35,474 nt of DNA from an uncultured Nitrospira sp. (GCA_902500775.1 CABVRZ010000033.1:1-35474); one strand, 5' to 3'. Positions 8,005 to 16,609 are shown, counted from the stretch's first letter. The notes: generated from the sequence alone by a model not told the origin. A program made the numbers and translations.

Positions 8005-8456
8005 GGGATGACCTCGCATCCGTTCTCTTTAATGCGCGTGTTGAGTTTGTTCGTGATCTCTTCCATGACTTCTTCTGAAGGCTCGACCGGCCACCACCTG
8101 GTCGCCTGTTGGGTTGCTCCGCCTCGGGCATGCCAACGCTGCCTGATTTCGAGTACATTCACAAATGATCGTCCATTGTCATTCTTGATGACAACCGTGA
8201 GACGGGCTCGTTCGCGGTTGCCGAATCCCTCTCGCCCGAGGATCCCGTAGGGCTGCTTCTTTCCTTCCATCTCAACCCACCCGGTCTCGATGGTTCCCGC
8301 CATCTTATTTTCCGATGTGATTGCATAGTCCTTCATGGTGTCCAAGGTCGCGTCCCATGCGGTGTTGTAGGGGCAGACAAATGAGTGGTCACGGCCACCA
8401 CTCAATGATGCACAGGCTGTTAACACTAAAAACGGAAGGAAAAGAATTACACGCAT
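8001..8456 (-). CDS. Small lipoprotein of unknown function
   Basis: The 151-aa product has a short lipoprotein signal with Cys15 (LVLTAC), so it should be anchored in the outer or inner membrane. The rest is a single small domain: CPYNTAWDATLDTMKDYAI is followed by beta-strand-rich sequence. This is reminiscent of the small envelope domain that starts with '…d.aWdavl..l…' in several uncharacterised lipoproteins. No catalytic residues are apparent. It lies between the porin gene (60 bases upstream, past a strong hairpin) and the FMN-binding gene, with which it shares an ATGA overlap. It therefore probably works with the flavin cluster. Confidence 0.75.
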   Translation of the reverse strand: MRVILFLPFLVLTACASLSGGRDHSFVCPYNTAWDATLDTMKDYAITSENKMAGTIETGWVEMEGKKQPYGILGREGFGNRERARLTVVIKNDNGRSFVNVLEIRQRWHARGGATQQATRWWPVEPSEEVMEEITNKLNTRIKENGCEVIP

Positions 8457-8480
8457 GAGTTGTTCCTATCCTGTCATGGT

Positions 8481-8510
8481 GGGGGAGGCCGGCTTTTACC
8501 AGCCTCCCCC
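8481..8510. other. Strong hairpin between porin and lipoprotein genes
   Basis: GGGGGAGGC (8481-8489) pairs with GCCTCCCCC (8502-8510). The stem extends by two more G-C pairs after one mismatch, leaving a 6-base loop. There is no T tract on the minus strand. It is more likely an mRNA-stabilising or partial-termination hairpin, lowering expression of the genes after the porin, than a full terminator. Confidence 0.65.
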
Positions 8511-8515
8511 TGCTC

Positions 8516-9997
8516 CTAAAAATACGTGGCTGCTGAAATTACAAATGCACTATCATGAATACGCTGGTCGCCGTTGTTGGGATTGGTTGTCTTCGGCATG
8601 TACTGATAGCTCATCTTGATGACGGCGTCCTCGACCGGACGGTAATTCAGCCCAAACGAGATTTGTTCAATCTCGCCACCATTTTCTCCTTTGTTCGCCA
8701 GGTTCAGATTGACTCGGTCATAGCGAATGACGGCTGTGAAGGTTGAGCCTTCGCCAAACCGTTTTGGAGCAAGTTTCGTCAAGAACGAGGGCATGAAGTG
8801 GTAATTGCCCTGAACATAGAATCCCATCAATCGCTCAGGGGGGCCAGCTAAGGGGTTCAGAGAGAAGGGAGAACCAGTGAGCAACGATCCTGGGGCAAAT
8901 CCTCCAAAGGTATTTCCAGGAATGGCCCGGGAGTTTCCTCTGGCATGTGCCCAGGCTGCTTCACCGATCAGTTCGAAGGGGCCCTTTTGAAGGGTCCAAT
9001 CGACCGCGAAGATGCTAAGCGGATTATAACTCGTCGCAGATTGGTTGCCGAAGTAGCCTGATCCTGCCACTTCCACACCGAGCATGGGGCTGAAGGCCAG
9101 ACGGCCAGACACCGCTTTGCCGTTATTGATGTCGAGTCCGTCATCAGATCCACATTTGCGTTGGCGAGAGTTCTTCGTACCATTGAATTCCGTGACGCGA
9201 GGTTCTCCATCGCCGTTATAACCGCAGGGACCGGTCGTAAAGTACACTTCGTAATCGAGTTTCCCCGTTCGGCCTGGGTAAAATGTGCCGTACAAGCCAG
9301 CACCTGTTTCAGACATAGTCGAGGGAATGACCAGTCGACTGACGATCGGACGATCCGTCAAGTCGTTGAGTGGAGAGTCATGCAAAAGGTTGAACTTGCC
9401 GAGTGGGATGAGGACGATACCTCCTCGTATATTCACCTTTTCATTAACCAGGTAGTCAATATGTGCAAATTCCAGGCTGATTTCCACATCGTTCGTTGCT
9501 CTGATCCCATGTTCGATCTCGAGCTCTGATGCAAATTTGAGATGTTCGGTAATATCAGCATAGATGAACGGGACGAATCGTTGCTGGTCGAATCCATTGG
9601 TGGTTCCACCATCTCGCCCTGATTCAAGCACAGAGTTTCGATGAGCACGATATTGAATGTCGAAGTATCCACCGACGATCGCCTTGGGAAACGAGACGAA
9701 CGGTTTGGCATACACAAGTCGACCTGATCCGCTTGACCCGAAGGATAGTGGATCCTGGCGGTCTGCACGACGTTCCTTCCCGACTTCCGGAAGGGAACCA
9801 ATTCCTGGTTCAGCGGTTGGCACAGTTCCCTCACGGCGTTCGGGGGGCAATTCCCGTCGCTCACGTTCTTGCAGGCGCTTTTCTACTGCCTCATCGACCA
9901 ATTTCCGAATTTCCTCTGGAGTCAAGCTCTCTGCCAGTACCGGCATGGACGGTAAACTGAAGAGTAGAAGAGCCCCGAGGAGTAACCGCATCTTCAT
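8516..9997 (-). CDS. Outer-membrane porin (beta-barrel) with N-terminal coiled coil
   Basis: The 493-aa product has a signal peptide (cleavage near VLAES, residue 22). A charged helical stretch follows (about 23-58, rich in Glu and Arg, e.g. EAVEKRLQERERREL). The long beta-strand-rich domain that follows ends in Tyr-Phe (AATYF), the aromatic C-terminus typical of outer-membrane barrels. Repeated features such as FVPFIYADITEHLKFASELEIEHG and the strands near the end resemble phosphate-selective-porin (OprP/OprO)-like barrels. Solute specificity cannot be read from the sequence. AAGGGAGG lies about six bases before the ATG, a strong ribosome site. It is the first gene of a minus-strand unit continuing to 6789. 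Confidence 0.8.
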   Translation of the reverse strand: MKMRLLLGALLLFSLPSMPVLAESLTPEEIRKLVDEAVEKRLQERERRELPPERREGTVPTAEPGIGSLPEVGKERRADRQDPLSFGSSGSGRLVYAKPFVSFPKAIVGGYFDIQYRAHRNSVLESGRDGGTTNGFDQQRFVPFIYADITEHLKFASELEIEHGIRATNDVEISLEFAHIDYLVNEKVNIRGGIVLIPLGKFNLLHDSPLNDLTDRPIVSRLVIPSTMSETGAGLYGTFYPGRTGKLDYEVYFTTGPCGYNGDGEPRVTEFNGTKNSRQRKCGSDDGLDINNGKAVSGRLAFSPMLGVEVAGSGYFGNQSATSYNPLSIFAVDWTLQKGPFELIGEAAWAHARGNSRAIPGNTFGGFAPGSLLTGSPFSLNPLAGPPERLMGFYVQGNYHFMPSFLTKLAPKRFGEGSTFTAVIRYDRVNLNLANKGENGGEIEQISFGLNYRPVEDAVIKMSYQYMPKTTNPNNGDQRIHDSAFVISAATYF

Positions 9998-10112
9998 CGG
10001 TATCCTCCCTTATAAATGATGTTGTAGTCTGACTCGGGACTCGACGGTCTCTGGTCTTTCGGGTAACTCGTATGGATAGACTCGGTGCGCATGCTTCCTG
10101 TATGAGGTAAGA

Positions 10113-10292
10113 CTAAGTAGAGGCGGTTCCCCAACCTTCGATTGAGGAGAAAGGGATCACGACAATGCGCTTGCATCGCTTACACTTGAGCTCCAGCCCT
10201 TGTCCGCACACTTTGGCGATTAATTGGCCGCACTCGCACCGGGTCTCAAGAGTCTGAGAGCTGTCGGCTATGGAAGCTTTTGCACAGGTCAT
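10113..10292 (-). CDS. Small zinc-ribbon protein, Com-like
   Basis: The product is about 59 aa. It has two zinc knuckles: RCECGQLIAKVCG, and CKRCKRIVVIPF about 15 residues later. This matches the Cys4 ribbon of phage Mu Com, a translational activator, and of many short bacterial relatives that have no phage context. Nucleic-acid binding is therefore inferred. No Mu-like genes are nearby, so the gene is not evidence of a prophage. The start is unsettled: ATG at 10292, or GTG at 10307 adding MARVY. Neither has a good ribosome site. It lies upstream of the porin gene in the same direction and is divergent from the lipoprotein gene at 10424. Confidence 0.65.
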   Translation of the reverse strand: MTCAKASIADSSQTLETRCECGQLIAKVCGQGLELKCKRCKRIVVIPFSSIEGWGTAST

Positions 10293-10411
10293 ATACACAC
10301 GAGCCACTGGTTTAAGTGAAATTGAGAACGATTATTAATATCTCGACCGATGTTCTCCTGTCAAGGGGTTCATGCATGCCGGCGCAATATGTCTTTTGGG
10401 AATGTCTGGCT

Positions 10412-10423
10412 TATAATTTTCTT
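10412..10423 (+). promoter_or_regulatory. Possible -10 box placed for a leaderless transcript
   Basis: A perfect TATAAT (10412-10417) ends six bases before the ATG at 10424. With normal spacing, transcription would start at or next to that ATG, and no Shine-Dalgarno sequence is visible. No good -35 box lies at the usual distance. Confidence 0.35.
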
Positions 10424-11038
10424 ATGAAAACACCAAGTTTATTAAAGAGATTGCTGTGCGGTCTGTTGTTGCTCGGCATATCTGGGTGTGTCACGGTAGT
10501 ATCGTCCCAAGTCGAGCCGGATCAGATAGACGGCAATCTGGTCGTCGGACGAGTTATCACGACCCTGCATGGGGAACGGGCCAGACGGTATTTGCCGCAG
10601 TTGCGGTCGATTGAATTGGAAAATCAAAACACATCACAGCGTTATCAGATTGAGATTGACTCGGGCGATGAATATTTTACGATTGATTTGTTACCTGGGC
10701 GATATCGACTCACCCGAGTCCAGATCAGCGAGGGAGCGTTTAGGTCGATGGCTGATATCTCGGGGACGTTTTCAGTGGATTCCGGAGTCGTCACCTATGT
10801 TGGGACCTGGCGATTTATGGTCGACTCACCGCGTTATGGGAGGATGGTGGTGCTCGCCATGAATACCGATACACAGGACACAGCTGCAATGAAAGATTTT
10901 CTGGTGAAGCGGTATCCATCCGTCAGTGAGCAGCGTTTTCTCTCCCACATACCTGATCCTTTCCGTACTGAGGCTCGTCTCTACGAGGTCATGCCGTATC
11001 CACGCTATCCCAGATATTTCCGTAGGCATTGGTGGTAA
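10424..11038 (+). CDS. Lipoprotein of unknown function next to apbE
   Basis: The 204-aa product has a lipoprotein signal with Cys22 (LLGISGC). The mature part contains a beta-sandwich-like stretch, with 'IELENQNTSQRYQIEIDSG' leading to 'IDLLPGRYRLTRV'. That is the pattern of carboxypeptidase-regulatory-like/Ig-like carrier domains. A Tyr/Arg/Pro-rich tail ends in RRHWW. No enzyme motif is visible. I chose the ATG at 10424 because the lipoprotein signal begins there; a frame extended to 10316 would put 36 odd residues in front. Its stop overlaps the apbE start (TAATG at 11036-11040), so the two genes are probably co-translated. It may localise or assist the flavinylation step. Confidence 0.75.
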   Translation: MKTPSLLKRLLCGLLLLGISGCVTVVSSQVEPDQIDGNLVVGRVITTLHGERARRYLPQLRSIELENQNTSQRYQIEIDSGDEYFTIDLLPGRYRLTRVQISEGAFRSMADISGTFSVDSGVVTYVGTWRFMVDSPRYGRMVVLAMNTDTQDTAAMKDFLVKRYPSVSEQRFLSHIPDPFRTEARLYEVMPYPRYPRYFRRHWW

Positions 11039-12078
11039 TGCTGAGGATGACAATGGCGATCCCGAGGTCGACGGTAGTGCATAGCCTACTCTGTGGTCTT
11101 ATTATGAGTGTGGCGGTTGGGTGCACAACGATGCAGCCGACAGCTCAACCTGGGATAGTTACGCGTACACAGATGCATATGGGCACGTTGGTGACCATCA
11201 CGGCGGTGGGGGCTAACGCGGACAGTGGTCATAAGGCAGTGCAGGTAGGTTTTGATGAGATCAAGCGGCTCGAACGGCTCCTAAGCACCTGGCGAGCTGA
11301 CAGTGAACTTTCCCATGTGAATTCAGAGGCAGGGCATCGGCCAGTACAAGTGAGCCAGGAGACCGTAGAGTTGGTGACTCGAGCCCTTGAAATGGTAGAG
11401 CTGACGGCAGGTGGGTTCAATATCGCTCTTGGTCCGGCTATCGACATCTGGAGTGTGACTGAGCGGGAGCACATTCCAGATCAGGAAGAGTTGCAACGAC
11501 TGAAACCTCTGGTGGATTGGAGGGATGTTCAGGTCAATAGAAAGACAGACACGATTTATCTTCCTCGGAAGGGCATGCGGATTGATATTGGCGGAATTGG
11601 GAAGGGGTACGCGGCGGATCGGGCAGTAGAGGAGATGAAACGAACAGGGGCCACGGGTGGAGTGGTCGCCCTCTCGGGGGACATTAAGACGTTTGGTGTA
11701 CTCCCAGATCGAAAGGGGTTTCCGGTCGGGATTCGACATCCGCGTGAAGAAGGAACGGTGATGGCCGTTCTCGATTTACACGATGAAGCGATTTCGACAG
11801 CTGGTGACTACGAGCGATTCTTTGAGCGTGACGGAATTCGGTACCATCATATTCTCGATTCTCAAACCCTTCAACCAGCTCGTGGATGCCAGAGTGTGAC
11901 CGTAATCGCCAAGGAGGGGACTGTGGCTGACGGATTGGATACGGGGATTTTTGTATTGGGACCAGAGCGGGGGATGGCGCTCGTGGAACATTTGCCTGGT
12001 GTAGAGGCGATCATTGTCGATGCAAATGGGACTATGATGGTGTCCTCAGGGCTTCGTGATCGGTTGCGCGCGCCATGA
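11038..12078 (+). CDS. apbE: FAD:protein FMN transferase (ApbE), lipoprotein
   Basis: This enzyme moves FMN from FAD onto a Ser/Thr of an exported target protein. The 346-aa product is a lipoprotein (Cys29 in SVAVGC) acting in the periplasm. Family landmarks are present in order: MGTLVTITAVG; LERLLSTWRADSELSHVN; FNIALGPAIDIWSV; MRIDIGGIGKGYAADRAV; VVALSGDIKTFG; RYHHILDSQT; and TVADGLDTGIFVLG. The last holds the Asp-rich Mg/FAD-binding region. Length is normal for ApbE. The start is taken at the ATG overlapping the upstream stop; a TTG at 11029 and ATGs at 11047 and 11053 are alternatives. The obvious substrate is the SGAT-bearing FMN-binding protein at 7333-8004, about 3 kb away on the opposite strand. 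Confidence 0.93.
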   Translation: MLRMTMAIPRSTVVHSLLCGLIMSVAVGCTTMQPTAQPGIVTRTQMHMGTLVTITAVGANADSGHKAVQVGFDEIKRLERLLSTWRADSELSHVNSEAGHRPVQVSQETVELVTRALEMVELTAGGFNIALGPAIDIWSVTEREHIPDQEELQRLKPLVDWRDVQVNRKTDTIYLPRKGMRIDIGGIGKGYAADRAVEEMKRTGATGGVVALSGDIKTFGVLPDRKGFPVGIRHPREEGTVMAVLDLHDEAISTAGDYERFFERDGIRYHHILDSQTLQPARGCQSVTVIAKEGTVADGLDTGIFVLGPERGMALVEHLPGVEAIIVDANGTMMVSSGLRDRLRAP

Positions 12079-12092
12079 GGTGACGTAGCTGC

Positions 12093-12959
12093 TTATCGGG
12101 CCATCTTTAAATCATAACTGATCGCGAATTTTACCGATATCTGAGGGCGTTCAAGCAGACGAACAAGTTTCACTGGCGGGCCGTTTCTGACGTCTTCCAA
12201 CGCAACCTGGTCCAACGTTGCATTCCCCGAACCCTTGGCGATGTGCACATCGCTTAGCGAGCCATCGGCGTGTAAGATCGCGACCAGTGTGACTCTCCCC
12301 TCGATTCCCTCAGCACGTAATGTTGCCGGGTAGCGTTTGTCGAGACCCTCAATCCACTGCGCCATAAGAGTGGCGAGCCATCCATAGTCGACACTGGTCG
12401 ATCGCTGTGTACCAGCTGATGCCACCTGACTGTTCGATGCAGAGGAAGCGTCAGAAACGGGGGGGGTATCTGGCGGTGATACGGGTGATTCACTCATATT
12501 GGTATGAGGAACGACTGTGTGCTCAGGCGATAGCTCCGGCTGAGATGTTGAGGAAGTTGGTAGCGGAGAGATCGACGGCGGTGTCATAGGCTCATTGGGA
12601 AGCGGTTCTATTTGCTGAGGTGGTGGAGCGAGTTCGGTTATTGGTACAGTGGGTGAACTGGTAGCCTGTTGAACCGGTGGTCCTGCTGCATGCGTACGTT
12701 TGGCTGGAAGTGTGGGTGATGGGTGTCGCAACGTCGCTGGGACCGGTTGTTCCTGAGGTGCTGCAGCTTGTCCTGAAAACAGCGCAGGCGTCTCCATCGC
12801 CACGTCCCATTGGAAGGGGGCTTCCTGTGGGGCTAGATGGATATGCTGGGAAAACATGATGGCGGCAATGACTGCTCCGCCATGCAACAGGCAAGAGAGC
12901 AGCCAGCCGGTTGCCATGGTGTTGGACGCATTCGAGGTACGCTGTGGGATCCGTTGCAT
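12093..12959 (-). CDS. tonB: TonB energy transducer
   Basis: The 288-aa product spans the periplasm and passes proton-motive energy to outer-membrane receptors for iron complexes. An N-terminal membrane anchor (about 16-38, GWLLSCLLHGGAVIAAIMF) carries the conserved His in the SxxxH arrangement (SCLLH). A long Pro-, Ser- and Thr-rich linker (about 60-185) follows. The C-terminal TonB domain (about 195-288) contains YPATLRAEGIEGRVTLVAIL, DGSLSDVHIAKGSGNATLDQVAL and RPQISVKFAISYDL. It is the last gene of exbB-exbD-tonB; its ATG overlaps the exbD stop (TAATG). Its 3' end converges on apbE with a 14-base gap and no visible terminator. No TonB-dependent receptor gene is present in the window. Confidence 0.92.
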   Translation of the reverse strand: MQRIPQRTSNASNTMATGWLLSCLLHGGAVIAAIMFSQHIHLAPQEAPFQWDVAMETPALFSGQAAAPQEQPVPATLRHPSPTLPAKRTHAAGPPVQQATSSPTVPITELAPPPQQIEPLPNEPMTPPSISPLPTSSTSQPELSPEHTVVPHTNMSESPVSPPDTPPVSDASSASNSQVASAGTQRSTSVDYGWLATLMAQWIEGLDKRYPATLRAEGIEGRVTLVAILHADGSLSDVHIAKGSGNATLDQVALEDVRNGPPVKLVRLLERPQISVKFAISYDLKMAR

Positions 12960-13333
12960 TACAGCCGAATGACCTCTAGGCTCACCTGCTGAAAACCCAA
13001 ACTGCGGATCTCATCGACAAGGGCCACGAATTTTTCCAGTACGATCACTTTATCAGCACGGACAAGCACGGCTGACTCGCGTGGTTGTGTGCTGAGCGCA
13101 GCTGAGAGGCCTTGATCTGCAACGGGTGAGTCGTTGACAAAGAGCTTCCCTTCCCCTGTCACTGACACCACGATGGGCACGTCCTTCCGATCGCCGACCT
13201 CTTTCGCCTTGGCCAAATTGACGGGAATCTGGCCGGTGCTGATGAATGTCGCGGTCGTCAGGACGATGACGAGCAGGACCAACATGACATCTACCAGCGG
13301 GATGACGTTGATTTGATCAATGTTCCGATCCAT
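12959..13333 (-). CDS. exbD: ExbD/TolR biopolymer transport protein
   Basis: The 124-aa product is the single-span partner of ExbB in the proton-driven TonB motor. The N-terminal segment DQINVIPLVDVMLVLLVIVLTT carries the essential membrane Asp (VDVMLVLL, Asp15 region). A periplasmic domain with the pattern '…VVSVTGEGKLFVNDSPV…' follows, then the 'LVRADKVIVLEKFVALVDEIRSLGFQQVSL' type ending. Length is typical. Its start overlaps the exbB stop by 17 bases and its stop overlaps the tonB start, so the three genes form one translational unit. Confidence 0.93.
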   Translation of the reverse strand: MDRNIDQINVIPLVDVMLVLLVIVLTTATFISTGQIPVNLAKAKEVGDRKDVPIVVSVTGEGKLFVNDSPVADQGLSAALSTQPRESAVLVRADKVIVLEKFVALVDEIRSLGFQQVSLEVIRL

Positions 13334-13748
13334 GTTGTGCCTTATATTCGGTCAGAAGTTCGGTGACGCGACGGCGGAGTAGGTTATTCATCACGACGCA
13401 AGGAATCGCGACCAATAGACCGACGGCGGTCGCCTTCAGTGCCAGGCTTAACCCAATCATAATCGTGTTGACTGCCATGGTTCCAGACGTTCCCATCGTA
13501 TGGAACGTCAACATGATACCAAGGACCGTTCCAAGGAGGCCAATATAGGGGGCGTTGGCGGCAACAGTCCCAATGATCACCAGTCGTTGTGTGAGGGTAA
13601 TTTCCAGCAGCTGCGCGTTGGAAAACTGGGAGAAGTTAATACGTTTATAGAAGAGCCACCGTTCGATGGCCACCGCCACGCACCACACACTGAGCACCAG
13701 TAAGAGGCCAATAACCCCGTAATCAATGACATCTTTCAATGCGTCCAT
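13317..13748 (-). CDS. exbB: ExbB/TolQ/MotA-family proton channel, short type
   Basis: The 143-aa product has three membrane helices (about 10-30, 58-82 and 97-125). It shows the ExbB signature TVAANAPYIGLLGTVLGIMLTF followed by LSLALKATAVGLLVAIPCVV. It forms the proton channel with ExbD. It belongs to the short ExbB type (about 140 aa; classical ExbB is about 240), which usually partners small ExbD/TonB sets in chemolithotrophs and epsilon-proteobacteria. AAGGAG seven bases before the ATG at 13748 fixes the start. It lies 109 bases after fbpC in the same direction, so it may be read from the iron-transport operon or from its own promoter in that gap. Confidence 0.92.
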   Translation of the reverse strand: MDALKDVIDYGVIGLLLVLSVWCVAVAIERWLFYKRINFSQFSNAQLLEITLTQRLVIIGTVAANAPYIGLLGTVLGIMLTFHTMGTSGTMAVNTIMIGLSLALKATAVGLLVAIPCVVMNNLLRRRVTELLTEYKAQHGSEH

Positions 13749-13857
13749 CGCAACTCCTTCTATTGTGGAACGGTGCTCAAGGTGGGTGGGGTTGGGGATC
13801 TCAGTGACTGTTCATCCATGCCAGATCTGAGGGGAAGCTGTCAATCTCCACATGCAG

Positions 13858-15003
13858 TCAGTTTCTGCCTGTGTCGCTAGGGGCGAGGGGGTGTTCCGTC
13901 TGAAACAGCACGGTATGGGTTGCTGAAACACGGAGTTCGACAGACGTGCCTTCTTGGTAGACGCTGGTTGAGCTCTCACTACTATGGACAATCTGACCGG
14001 AAGGAAGTTGAACAGTGTACAAATTTTCAGATCCGCGGAACTGCCTCGCCACGATTTGTGGTGCGGCAGATTTATTGGGGAGGAGATGCACGTCGTCTGG
14101 GCGAATCATGACAGCAACATGGTCTCCTTCCGAACCATTGATCGTATTGGGGAACTCTCCCAGTTCGGTGTGAACGATGCCCCGTTGAATCTGGCCAGGA
14201 ATGAAGTCGGCTTGACCGACAAAGTCGGCGACGAACCGTGTGGCAGGAAGATGGTAAATCATTTCCGGAGAGTCCATTTGTTCGAGCACGCCCTGGTTCA
14301 GCACGGCAATACGATCGGCCATCGCAAAGGCCTCGTCATGGTCATGCGTGACCATGATGGTGGTGGTGTTCATCTGTCGTAACAGGGCGTGGACCTCCTG
14401 GCGCATGCGACTGGCCATATCGGGGTCGAGGTTGCTGAACGGCTCATCGAGGAGCAGTACAACCGGACTCTGTACTAACGCGCGTGCCAGGGCCACACGT
14501 TGCTGCTGCCCGCCGGATAGTTCGTGGGGGTATCGGTGGTCGAATCCTTCCAAGCCGGTGAGCCGCAGCATGTCCTGGACTCGCGATGTCCGCTCTGTTT
14601 TGGGTAGATGGCGAAGGCCGAAGGCGATGTTGTCCGCCACGCGTAGGTGAGGAAAGAGCGCGTACTCTTGGAACACCATGCCTACTCGGCGGGCTTCGGT
14701 GGGCAGGGTTTCTAAGGGGGAAGAGACTACTTGACCCGATAGAACAATTTGTCCAGCCTGTACCGGCTCCAGTCCGGCAATGGCCCGCAGAACGGTGGTT
14801 TTCCCACAGCCGGACGGTCCAAGCAGGCAGAGGATCTCGCCTTCTCTGGCGGAGAATGAAATGTCGCAAACTGCCGGTCGATTTGCGTCATAGGCACAGG
14901 AGACGGAGCGAAGCTCCAGGATCGATGCCGTCTGAGCGAAGCGGTGGGTGCGGCTTTGGGAGTGGTCGGCATCCATCGGTCTGGGCCATGCTGGTGCATT
15001 CAT
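13858..15003 (-). CDS. fbpC: Ferric iron ABC transporter ATP-binding protein
   Basis: The 381-aa product hydrolyses ATP to drive uptake through FbpB. Visible motifs are Walker A GPSGCGKTT at 62-70, the Q-loop (MVFQEYALFP), the signature LSGGQQQRVALARAL, Walker B VVLLLDEPF with SNLD, and the switch His in TTIMVTHDHDEA. A C-terminal TOBE-like regulatory domain (about 265-375) follows. The whole matches the Fe3+/spermidine-type importer ATPases. The first 28 residues before ILELRSVSC are non-conserved, so the real start could be the inner ATG at 14976. It lies nine bases after the fbpB stop, in one operon. Confidence 0.9.
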   Translation of the reverse strand: MNAPAWPRPMDADHSQSRTHRFAQTASILELRSVSCAYDANRPAVCDISFSAREGEILCLLGPSGCGKTTVLRAIAGLEPVQAGQIVLSGQVVSSPLETLPTEARRVGMVFQEYALFPHLRVADNIAFGLRHLPKTERTSRVQDMLRLTGLEGFDHRYPHELSGGQQQRVALARALVQSPVVLLLDEPFSNLDPDMASRMRQEVHALLRQMNTTTIMVTHDHDEAFAMADRIAVLNQGVLEQMDSPEMIYHLPATRFVADFVGQADFIPGQIQRGIVHTELGEFPNTINGSEGDHVAVMIRPDDVHLLPNKSAAPQIVARQFRGSENLYTVQLPSGQIVHSSESSTSVYQEGTSVELRVSATHTVLFQTEHPLAPSDTGRN

Positions 15004-15012
15004 AAGAGTTTC

Positions 15013-16596
15013 TTATGCCGCGCGCCAATCGCGGGAGATCAACAAGGCGAGGGCGGGTAGACCGACAAGCACAATCAAGAGAGCTGAGGGAGCCGCCAGT
15101 TGGTAGTACTCTTCACTCGCCTCGAGCCAAACGCGGATGGCCAGCGTGTCAAACCCCACCGGGCGGAGCAAGAGTGTGGCCGGAAGTTCTTTCATGGTCT
15201 GAAGAAAGATGAGCACCCATGCGACGATGACGCCGTTACGTATGAGTGGCAGCGTGACATGTCGCACGGTTTCGCGAGCGCTCAGGCCTAACGTACGTGC
15301 CACTTCTTCCAGGTTCGGCGTAATTTGCTGGATCGATGGTTCCAGCGATTGGAGGCCAGCCGGGAGAAAATGGAGCACATAGGCAAGGATCAACACCAGC
15401 ACGGTTCCATAGAAGAACGGCACAAGTTTGAGGCAGAGGACCAGCACGGCGAGTGCGGCTACTGGTCCTGGTAACACGTAGCCGGCATAGGCGGCCTGGA
15501 GGCAACCGGTGTTGAGCCACGAGGGTTTCCGACTGGCAAGATAGGCCAACGGCAGTCCGGCCAGCACAGCGGCCGTGGCAGCCAGAGTCGCAAGCAAGGC
15601 GCTGTTCCACACAAAGTCGAAGAATCGTGCATCGAGCGTGGCGAGGGCATCAGGAGAAAAACTCCATGCAATCAGGAGAACCACCGGGACACCGAAGGCC
15701 GCTCCCACGATCGCGGCTAGAGACGCGGTCAGGCCTACGGTTTGGAACCAATTGCAACGGATTCGCTGCGGGGCGCGGTAACGACCGGCGGTTTGGTAGA
15801 AACGACTCTTGTGACGAAACCAGCGCTCAGTTATCAAAAAGAGGAGTGCAAGAACGACCAGCAACACACTCAAGATACTAGCAGCCTGGTTGTCTAACTG
15901 TCCCGTCATTTGTTGAAACACGGCATAGGTCAAGGTTTGGTAGCGCAACAGCGATACGGCGCCGAAGTCGGAGACCACGTAGAGGATGACAAGCGCGACA
16001 CCAGCAACGATCGACGGTCGCAACAGCGGGAGGGTAACAGCGAAGATTCTCCGCAAGAGAGAGGCACCACAAGTACGGGCAACTTCTTCAAACGACACGT
16101 TTAGGTTCAGGAGCGCGTTGCGGGTGAGTAGGTAGATGAACGGGAACGTATCAAGCGCCATGACTACGGTGACGCCTAAGAAACTTTGGGGCGAGAAGAT
16201 TCTCGCCTGAGGGCCGGCCAGTATTTGCCAGAATTGCTCAACCGGACCACCGAATCCCAAGAGGTAATTGAAGATGTAAGCAGACACGTACGTCGGCATG
16301 GCCAGTGGAAGGACGAGGGCAACTTCCCAGAGCCGGCGTCCAGGAAACTCAAATCGAGTGACGATCCATGCGGTCGAGACACCCAGACCAAGCGCGAGGA
16401 GTGCAACAGCACCAGCCAAGGCACTCGTGTTCCAGAGGAGCTCAGGTACACGAGTCGTCCAAAGTCGATACCAGACGTCTGAATCGGCCGAGAAGGCCAG
16501 GGCCATGATATAGATCAATGGGAGGAGAGTCAGCGCCGCGCTGGCTACCGCAGCCAGTTGGAGAGATGAGAGGGTTGATGAGCGTACGGCAATCAC
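15013..16596 (-). CDS. fbpB: Ferric iron ABC transporter permease (fused double domain)
   Basis: The 527-aa product is an inner-membrane protein with about twelve helices. It consists of two homologous permease halves, the FbpB layout in which one chain makes the whole channel. Each half carries the cytoplasmic EAA loop that docks on the ATPase: EEVARTCGASLLRRIFAVTLP in the first half and EEVARTLGLSARETVRHVTLP in the second. It starts at a GTG (16596) preceded by GAGAGAG. Spacing is 13 bases from fbpA and nine bases to fbpC. It transports Fe3+ delivered by FbpA into the cytoplasm. Confidence 0.92.
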   Translation of the reverse strand: MIAVRSSTLSSLQLAAVASAALTLLPLIYIMALAFSADSDVWYRLWTTRVPELLWNTSALAGAVALLALGLGVSTAWIVTRFEFPGRRLWEVALVLPLAMPTYVSAYIFNYLLGFGGPVEQFWQILAGPQARIFSPQSFLGVTVVMALDTFPFIYLLTRNALLNLNVSFEEVARTCGASLLRRIFAVTLPLLRPSIVAGVALVILYVVSDFGAVSLLRYQTLTYAVFQQMTGQLDNQAASILSVLLVVLALLFLITERWFRHKSRFYQTAGRYRAPQRIRCNWFQTVGLTASLAAIVGAAFGVPVVLLIAWSFSPDALATLDARFFDFVWNSALLATLAATAAVLAGLPLAYLASRKPSWLNTGCLQAAYAGYVLPGPVAALAVLVLCLKLVPFFYGTVLVLILAYVLHFLPAGLQSLEPSIQQITPNLEEVARTLGLSARETVRHVTLPLIRNGVIVAWVLIFLQTMKELPATLLLRPVGFDTLAIRVWLEASEEYYQLAAPSALLIVLVGLPALALLISRDWRAA

Positions 16597-16609
16597 AGCT
16601 CTCTCGGTG

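Noticed and set aside
10113-10292. Com-like zinc ribbon as a sign of a Mu-like prophage
   Set aside because: No other phage genes are nearby, and such ribbons are common as free-standing chromosomal genes.
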